Source: Haliclona indistincta (Eukaryota; Porifera; Demospongiae; Haplosclerida; Chalinidae). Taken from it: a DNA stretch of 64,000 bases. Positions 57,521 to 64,000 of this stretch are shown piece by piece (position 1 is the stretch's first letter; every line of letters begins with the position of its first letter). The notes under the pieces are model-generated. The model saw nothing but the letters and a program-made list of their open reading frames with translations. It made no database searches and was not told the DNA's origin. The stretch spans positions 5,846,314 to 5,910,313 of the forward strand of contig OZ024785.1 of the NCBI GenBank assembly GCA_964017065.1. The letters run 5' to 3'. The position numbers and the translations under genes were made by a program.

Positions 57521-57858
57521 AAGCAATGTGCTTTGACCGTAGTAAACAAATGTAAACACAGTTTTACTGTGTGGTTTCATTCCTTACATGTGTTTCTAAC
57601 CTTTCCTACACTACACATGTTTGTTCATTAGACACACTATCTCAGTCAAGCACATCTTATGGTATGATGTTTCTTCCAAATAGAGTCTGCCCACTATGCC
57701 GCAGTGAACCTGCAAGTCACGAAACAATTATTATCATAGCACACTGTTAATGATTATTATGGTGCAGTTTATACATTGATACAGTCTTCTTAATTTAGCT
57801 TTGGAGCATAAAAGTTACCTAGATCGATACTTTAGAGTCCTTCACGCTGTGCGTCTAA

Positions 57859-58607
57859 CCATAGATAATAAATACTACGTAACCGGGATAGGAAACATTG
57901 AAAACCTGATGGGCAGATGCGCGTTTCGCTGTCGTGACGTCAAATGACGATTAAATGAAATTCATAGATAAATTTCACAGGGCTACAAAAAGATGGGCGA
58001 TTTATGCCTGGTTTACTCGGCTGTAACAGATGTTTCATAGAGTGTCTGAGAACGCCGGTAGAACGTTACAAATACGTAGTATATATTATCTCTGCTAAGA
58101 CCTAAAATGACTATACAGCAGCTGAACATTTTCCGTGGCCCACAGAGCGATACAAGTGTCACGCAGTTGTACGGAATTAAGCACGCATTTTCAACGGGCT
58201 ATGGAACAGGCCAGTCAGCTCAAAACCGAACTAAACAATGAGGAACACATTGTACTTTAGTATAGAAATGGCTAGAAGTAAAGGAAAGTGTTTACAACGG
58301 AGAAAACGTGTATAATAGAATGTTTTCAGCACTCCCTTGCTCACAGACGTGCTCTCCTCAATCTCTCAGCCAACCTTGCCACAAGAGGTCAAAGAATGAT
58401 ACCTAAACAAATCTCTATAGCGTCTTTCATGCCGCGAATCACTCGTGTACTGAAGCTACAAACCCAAAAGTGTCGTCCATTGTCATCTCCCTGCCTACTG
58501 TCAGCGAAACGAGCATTGCGCCACCAGACGTGACGTCACGCAATACATTTTGAATTGGGTAAATTCGGATTTTCCTGTCCCGGTTACGTAGTATTTATTA
58601 TCTATGG
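57859..58607. mobile_element. Inverted-repeat element with 5-bp duplication, copy 2
   Basis: Ends CCATAGATAATAAATACTAC then GTAACCGGGATAGGAAAC, and their inverse; TCTAA at 57854-57858 and 58608-58612. 749 bp, same family as 56148-56901. The interior has no domain. Confidence 0.87.
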
Positions 58608-58689
58608 TCTAACACACTGGTACAGCGGTTTTCAGGCTTCTTGCATTAGAAAAACCGTAGACCGTGGAGCGCGCACGTGCGTGATCATG

Positions 58690-61345
58690 TTTTTTTTTGT
58701 TTTTTTTTTTTTTTATAGAAATAACACACATTTAGCAAATCGTGCTAGTAGTGGTAGGTATAATTAATTAAGTTAACTAAATAAAGGTAAAATAAGTTTT
58801 TTAAATAACTTAAGGTCAGTACACAGTATATAGCTTCTGTATAGGTAGGTTATTCCATAATTTAATAGAACGAAACATGAAAGAGTTGGCAGACTGATAA
58901 GTACGAGAGAAAGGAATCTATTTCAATGTATATAAGAAATAGAAGAGGACCCAGGACAGAGCCTTGTGGCACCCCTGAAACAACAGTAATTGACTCAGAA
59001 GAAACACCATTTATCACAACACGTTGTTGACGTTTAGTCAGATAACTATCAAGCCATGAAAGAATGAAGGGGGAAAGATGTAACAGTTCTAGTTTAGCCA
59101 TAAGCGAGGCATGAGGAATACTGTCAAAGGCCTTCTTAAAATCGAAAAAAATGCAACAGATTTCCTGGTTGTGGTCAAGTAGAGACAACCATTCATGAGT
59201 AAGTGACAAAACAGCTGTAATGGTAGACATACCTTTACGAAACCCCCACTGAGAATCAGAAAGGGGTTGGCTGTCAGCTAAGTGATCAGAAACAATAGAG
59301 TAAACATGTTTCTCAAGCAGTTTACTAATAATTGGAAGAAGTGATATAGGTCGATATCCAGAGGGGCTGGCCTTGTCAGTTTGTGACTTTAAGATTGGAA
59401 CGATATTAGCTCTTTTCCATGCTTCCGGAAAGTGACCCATTGATATGGAAGTATTAAGTAAAACACAGAGTGAAGGAGCAATGCTTAAGGCAGTGGATTT
59501 GAACATACATTTGTATGTGCAGAGATACCATCAGGGCCACTAGCTTTGGAGACATCAAGACCTCTGATTAGAGACAAAACCTCCTCAATGCTACATAGCA
59601 AGCAGTCTGGACAAGCAATAGAAAAATCACAATAACTTTCAGCGTGATTTTGTAGAGGAGCAACAGAATAGTTCCAGCACAATGAGAAGAAAGAATTCAA
59701 CATGTCAGCCTTTTCTTTGGGGGTGACGGCCTCAAGATTGTCGTAAGATAAAGAAGGAATTTGTGATTGCTCTTTATTAATCATTTTTATGGTTTTCCAA
59801 AACTGCTTACTATTTGTAGGTGCCAAGGAATTGAAAAAATCCTTTTTGGCTACTCGGAGTAAGCCAACAATCTGGTTTCGTAAAGATTTGTATAGTGCAA
59901 AATGAATCGGATCATTGGACTTCTTAGCTTTTAAAAAATGAAAGTTGCGTTCTTTAATGAGGCCAACAATGTCTCCTGTAATCCAAGGCAGGCTTTTCTG
60001 TAATTTGAGAGAACGTTGAGGAACACAAATTTTCATTATCTCTAGAAAAGATTGTGACAATAGAGAAGTCAAAGAATCCACATTATCAGACAGCACATCG
60101 TTCCAGTTAAACTCATCAATCAGCTCACAGGCTCTGTCAAAATCGGCTTCATTGTAAATCCAAACCAACCTAGGAGGAATTTTAATTGGACGAACAGGAC
60201 ATTTCAAATTCAAGGTGAGCGAAATTCCCAAATGGTCAGAAGAGGCAAGTGGAGGTAAGGTTACACAATTATTCAAATAATGTGGATCCGATAACAGTAC
60301 AAGGTCGATAAGAGAATTTGGTCCATTCTGATTAATGTGAGTAAAAGATGATACAACCTGCTGTAATGAAAAAATAGAAAAAATATCATTTAAGTACAAA
60401 AATAAAGAATTTTCAGAATTAAAAAAGTTCACATTGAAGTCACCTAAAAGGATAAAAGTAGAAAATCTACGAGGGATTGCTAAATAAATTGTGGTACAAA
60501 GATCATCAAAAATAGAAACAAGTGATGAAGGAGGACGATAAAAAAGACAAATGCAGATTGTATAATTTATGCTATTGGGAGCAACAGATAAAGCCAAAAA
60601 TTCAAGATTATGAGGACCGCCTTGTAACTGAATTTTAAATGAGAGAGAACAATGGATGAAAATGAGAATACCGCCACCATGTCTGTTGCGATCCAGCCTT
60701 TGGACTTGATAATTGTGAAGAAGAATTTCGTTATTTGTAATGTCTGGAGAAAGCCATGATTCAACAATACAAACCAGGTCAGGCTTATGATGTAATACGT
60801 TTGCTCTTAGGACATCAATCTTAGGAATTAAGCTCCTGGCATTGTAATACAATATTTTTAAAATTTTAGGGTGGGCTTACCAAAGGAAGAAACAACAACA
60901 TTGTGAGAAGTAGGTAGTCAGTCAGAGGAGCCATTAGGCTCAACAACAGGAGTAGCAGGATTATTTAAAAGAGAACAAGGAGCAGAAATGGATAGACTCA
61001 CTGGAATCTGAGTCAAGGGTGGGCTAGCGGAGTCACTCTCATGAACTGGTTGAGCGTCTGGAGAATTGTCAAAGACTAAACATGGAAGAAGTTTCCAATT
61101 GGATTTTTGCTGAATTACTCCCCATTCTCGCTCAAGAGTCGCTAGAGTAGATTCGTCGCCAGAGATCACAAACCACCATCTAGTTTCCTTACCGTTCGAC
61201 AGTGAGAATTTTCTCTTGACACTAATACTATCTTCAGTAAGGCTGGTGGATTTAGCAATGGTTTGGCAGATGGTATTGGCATTAATTTGCTTTCTCGTAC
61301 CCCATACCTTTCTTTTTCCACTTGATGGAACTTTTTTCATGTGTT
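58690..61345 (-). mobile_element. CR1/L2-like LINE with poly(A), inactivated
   Basis: Minus strand. ORF1 61340-60918 (MKKVPSSGKRKVWGTRKQ) resembles LINE ORF1 RNA-binding proteins. ORF2 starts near 60870 with an AP endonuclease (YYNARSLIPKID, LLGDFNVNFF, SSDHLGISL). A frameshift near 59510 follows SGPDGISA, and then the reverse transcriptase continues (YRPISLLPIISK, FFDFKKAFDSIP, SGVPQGSVLGPLLFLIYI). After LFLIYI the frame jumps to the extreme C-terminus (LSVCQLFHVSF), so the YxDD catalytic motif and thumb are deleted. Poly(T) at 58690-58714 is the poly(A) tail. Not mobile by itself. Confidence 0.85.
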
Positions 61346-61378
61346 GGCCGCATTGCAGGGGTGTGGTCAGGCAAAGAA

Positions 61379-61487
61379 ATGGCAAGTAACCGTCGAACGA
61401 GCTGTGAACCAAGTCGCTGTAGTGCTTATTCGGAGGACCTTCGCTGGCGAATGGTGTATCAGTATGAAGCACTGGACCTAAGCACTG
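61379..61487 (+). pseudogene. Transposase N-terminal helix-turn-helix fragment
   Basis: MASNRRTSCEPSRCSAYSED then LRWRMVYQYEALDLS is the start of a homeodomain-like DNA-binding region seen in Tc1/mariner-type transposases (SEDLRWR is characteristic). It is cut at 61488 by the hAT MITE duplication, and no catalytic domain follows. Confidence 0.55.
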
Positions 61488-61495
61488 GCCTTCAT

Positions 61496-61814
61496 CAGTG
61501 CCGGATTAACAACTTTGAGGCCCAGGGGCTACTTTGTTAATGGGGCCCTCAGTGCTCTATAATTGTTGCCAACGGGGGGGTGGTGTATACACAAACCTGT
61601 GTAGTCATTGTGTATTCTTCACCTAGGAAATGATTACATGTGGTTTTGACAGCACTGATGACTCCAGCCCAGTGGCATAGCAACTGATAGCAAATTCCTT
61701 AAGATACGCCCCAGTTAATACTTATAGAAAAGTTTTTGTACAGAATTGGGGGCCCCCAATGGCTAGGGGCCCCGGGGCTGTAGCCCCTAAAGCCCTTGCA
61801 TTAATCCGGCACTG
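61496..61814. mobile_element. hAT MITE, 319 bp, 8-bp duplication with one mismatch
   Basis: Ends CAGTGCCGGATTAA and TTAATCCGGCACTG; flanks GCCTTCAT (61488-61495) and GCCTTCGT (61815-61822). Interior GGGGCCCCAGGGGC-type strings, no coding. Confidence 0.88.
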
Positions 61815-62099
61815 GCCTTCGTTCTCCATCGTGCTAGTAGCGATCGTTCAGTGACTACACGTGCTAGTGTTGTTTTCGTGTGGGCGTGTCGTCATTCGCG
61901 CGCCGCGCAAATTGCGCAATGATAGTGTGACGCTCCACGGTTTACGCTTTACGCTCTACGCTTTTTTGTTGCAAGAAGCCTGAAAACCGCTGTAAATAAG
62001 TTTACAACACGCACGCGGAATGGTACTTCAGCAGAGTGTCTGTCTCAAGGGGGACCGAATCCGCGGAAGGGGCACCGAATCCGCTAGCGGTTTTGGTCC

Positions 62100-62195
62100 G
62101 GTGCGAATGGTGCGAATGTCCTTCAGGAAAGGTGCGAATGTCCTTCAGGAAAGTTGAAAGGTGCGAATGTCCTTCAGGAAAGTTGAAGGACATTC
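62100..62195. repeat. Short tandem repeat GGTGCGAATGTCCTTCAGG
   Basis: Three direct copies and one inverse copy (TTGAAGGACATTCGCACC) abut the 5' end of the reverse transcriptase fragment. Adjacent 62045-62100 carries the GGGGGACCGAATCCGCGG block shared with 53275 and 63760. Confidence 0.8.
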
Positions 62196-63750
62196 GCACC
62201 TGGTGGGATTCTTTGGTATCTACTGGCCCATCCTATGGGTACTTTCCAAACGCATCTAAGACCTACTTGCTGGTAAAAGAAGACACTCTGATGCAGCCAA
62301 AGAAATCTTTTCCAACACTGGGATCTCAATCGATCTGAATGGTAGAAGGGTGCTAGGCTCTCCCATTGGCTCTCCTGAATTTATTCACAATTTTGTCACA
62401 AATAGCATTTCAGATTGGGTAGCCCAATTGGAGACTTTAGCTGTTATCGCCATCCCGCACCCACAAGCAGCTTTTTCTGCATTTGTGCATGGATTCTCGA
62501 GTAAGTGGACATATTTGTCTCGCACTTGTCCCGGAATTGACGACCTTTTTCAACCTCTAGAGGATGCTATTCGTACAAAATTTATCCCTGCACTTACTGG
62601 AAGAGATCCCCCAAACGATTCGATAAGGGACCTCCTCTCTCTTCCCTTTCGTTTCGGAGGACTGAGTATCTCCAACCCTTGTGCTAGAGCTGCATCTCAG
62701 TTTCGAGCCTCAACTTTGATCACTGCTCCACTAGTCGCCTCTCTTACTGAGTATTCTCTCAACTCAATCAGAGCTGGTCTCTGAGGTTTCTAAAAATAAC
62801 TCCAGAACTGCCAGAGAACGTGCTAATGTGGTAAAAGAGAATCTTCCTCCTGCTCTTTGCAGACAAATGGAATGTGCAGCTGAAAAGGGGGCATCAAGCT
62901 GGTTATCTGTTCTCCCAATTCAAGAGCATAATTTTCATTTACACAAGTCTTCCTTTAGGGATGCTCTTTGCTTGAGATATGGATGGGAGCCAACAGGGTT
63001 ACCTAACAACTGTGTGTGCGGTAAATCTTTCACGGTTGATCACTGTCTCAGCTGTGCTCATGGAGGCTACACCATCATGCGACATAATGAGTTGCGGAAC
63101 ATTACTGCTACCTTGTTACAGGAAGTTTGCTATGACGTGAAGGTAGAACCATCTCTCCAGCCACTCTCCGGTGAAAACCTGGCCCTAAAATCTGCTAATC
63201 GCGATGATGGTGCACGCTTGGATGTTGCTGCCACTAATTTTTGGTCTCGTGATCGACAACGTACTTTCTTTGACGTCAGGGTATTTAACCCCCTTGCTCC
63301 ATCTAATAACCAACCGCTGTCTACATGTTACAAGAAGCAAGAGCAAGAGAAAAGGAGACGTTATGATCAGAGAATTCGCGAAGTCGAACAGGGTAGTTTC
63401 ATTCCACTGGTCTTCAACACTCTTGGAGGTATCGGCCCAGCAGCATCAGTTGTGTACAAAAGAATATCCTCTATGATTGCTGAGAAGTCTGGCCAGTCTT
63501 ACAATTCAGTCATCCGCCTCATTAGATGTAAACTCACCTTCTCTCTTCTTCGTTCTACAATAACTTGCCTTCGAGGATCACGGTCGCTCTTCTCATTCAA
63601 TCGCCTAGACACTGCTGCTGACCTTGCCCTTACTGAGGGTAGGGTTAGTGACCCTTTTTTGCATTATTTCTTTTATTTTGTATCATTAATCTCTTTAAGT
63701 CCTACCATAAAAGCGTAGGCACCCGTTGTTCCGTCAAAAAAAAAAAAAGT
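62195..63750 (+). pseudogene. Retroelement: reverse transcriptase C-part plus restriction-like nuclease domain
   Basis: Begins after the RT active site (SYGYFPNASKTYLLVKED). A frameshift near 62290 is followed by LNGRRVLGSPIGSPEF, PQAAFSAFVHGFSSKWTYL and LSLPFRFGGLSISNP. A second frameshift near 62775 is followed by a zinc knuckle (CVCGKSFTVDHCLSC) and a nuclease-like block (GARLDVAATNFW, FFDVRVFNPLA, then the Lys/Arg-rich KKQEQEKRRRY). It ends at 63718 and has a poly(A) run at 63737-63749. The zinc-knuckle-plus-PD/DxK arrangement is that of R2-type restriction-like endonucleases. 5'-truncated and broken; relative of 30337-31010. Confidence 0.7.
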
Positions 63751-63754
63751 TTTG

Positions 63755-63803
63755 GTCCGGGGGACCGAATCCGCGGGGGGACCCGATCCGCTGTGACACC
63801 GGC
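63755..63803. repeat. GGTCCGGGGGACC block, inverse of 53275
   Basis: TTTTGGTCCGGGGGACCG through CCCGATCCGCTGTG is the inverse of 53275-53315. It directly follows the poly(A) of the retroelement. It may be an element terminus. Confidence 0.6.
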
Positions 63804-63829
63804 GGTGGGCGATCATTGCTACATCTTGG

Positions 63830-64000
63830 TAACAGGTTGAAATATGATCTTTCTGATTCTGAGGATATTCTGCTTAAGACTCGTTATCTTATCGGTGCAG
63901 CCAATAATCTCTTCACCACCCTCGGGTACGTTCAGTGGTCCTTCTCTCGTATCATACTTATTTCAATCTCATTGCCTTGCTTTGTATGGCTGCGAGCTGT
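63830..64000 (+). pseudogene. LINE ORF2 C-terminal fragment, runs off window
   Basis: Plus-strand frame LGNRLKYDLSDSEDILL, KTRYLIGAANNLFTTLG, YVQWSFSRIILISISL follows the HLG...D..DI...AN.L..F pattern found after the RT domain of CR1/Jockey-type LINEs. Only about 55 residues are seen. Confidence 0.5.

Larger units (their letters stand above)
58623..61992. mobile_element. Tc1/mariner-like element with nested LINE and hAT MITE
   Basis: Ends CAGCGGTTTTCAGGCTTCTT and inverse, with TA at 58621-58622 and 61993-61994. Between them lie a LINE (58690-61345), a transposase N-terminus (61379-61487) and a hAT MITE (61496-61814). Without inserts the element would be about 0.4 kb, a deletion derivative. 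Confidence 0.75.

Noticed and set aside
53275..63803. A single 10.5-kb transposon bounded by the inverse GGTCCGGGGGACC blocks
   Set aside because: A third, degenerate block lies at 62045 and no matching target duplication is seen; unrelated elements fill the interval, so chance orientation of dispersed copies is more likely.

Overview
This is a eukaryotic window, most likely from a sponge (Porifera). The evidence is spliced genes with very short GT-AG introns (about 45-60 nt), animal receptor modules (EGF, calcium-binding EGF, GAIN/GPS, 7TM) and a dense, nested set of DNA-transposon derivatives. No bacterial features are present. The sponge assignment is inference; the metazoan assignment is secure.

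Receptor cluster (1-24634 and 41022-50926, all on the minus strand). At least five genes (R1, R3, R5, R6, R7) and two wrecks (R2, R4) share one plan: signal peptide, an unrecognised N-terminal domain of about 150 residues, a small Cys-rich module, EGF modules, a Cys-rich stalk, one membrane helix and a tyrosine-containing tail. All intron phases between ectodomain exons are 1. Two tail types exist. R1 and R3 have a tail built from 42-bp tandem repeats that multiply an AYGV motif. R5, R6 and R7 have a short tail with YENI- or YESV-like and ITIM-like AYGVI motifs. R1 looks like a mosaic of an R7-type front and an R3-type back. The same N-terminal domain and Cys module begin a 1264-residue adhesion GPCR (43561-50926), whose fourteen exons splice to a clean reading frame. 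Two copies of a 7TM gene (20229-21262 and 38458-39953) are interspersed; both are damaged.

Mobile DNA fills the rest. 10116-15503 is a large R5 intron loaded with inverted-repeat elements. 16320-20200 holds a tRNA-type SINE split by a hAT element, and minisatellites. 24848-29825 is an inverted-repeat element containing a complete piggyBac transposon (perfect 14-bp ends, TTAA duplications, 801-residue transposase with DDD triad). 30250-38200 is a nest of fold-back elements, SINE/VNTR composites and a 1.9-kb element with 9-bp target duplications that carries a RecQ-like helicase fragment. 46390-48812, an intron of the adhesion GPCR, holds long hairpins and a Crypton-like recombinase fragment. 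51230-53029 is another fold-back copy. 53892-55246 encodes a protein resembling the N-terminal zinc-binding half of RAG1. 55334-64000 has inverted-repeat elements with 5-bp duplications, a kinesin pseudoexon, a CR1/L2-like LINE inside a Tc1/mariner-like element, and a reverse transcriptase with a restriction-like nuclease domain.

The receptors probably act at the cell surface in recognition or adhesion and signal through tyrosine motifs or G proteins. The array (tandem copies, pseudogenes, mosaic members, repeat-variable tails) has the look of a rapidly evolving recognition family, but ligand and function cannot be read from sequence.
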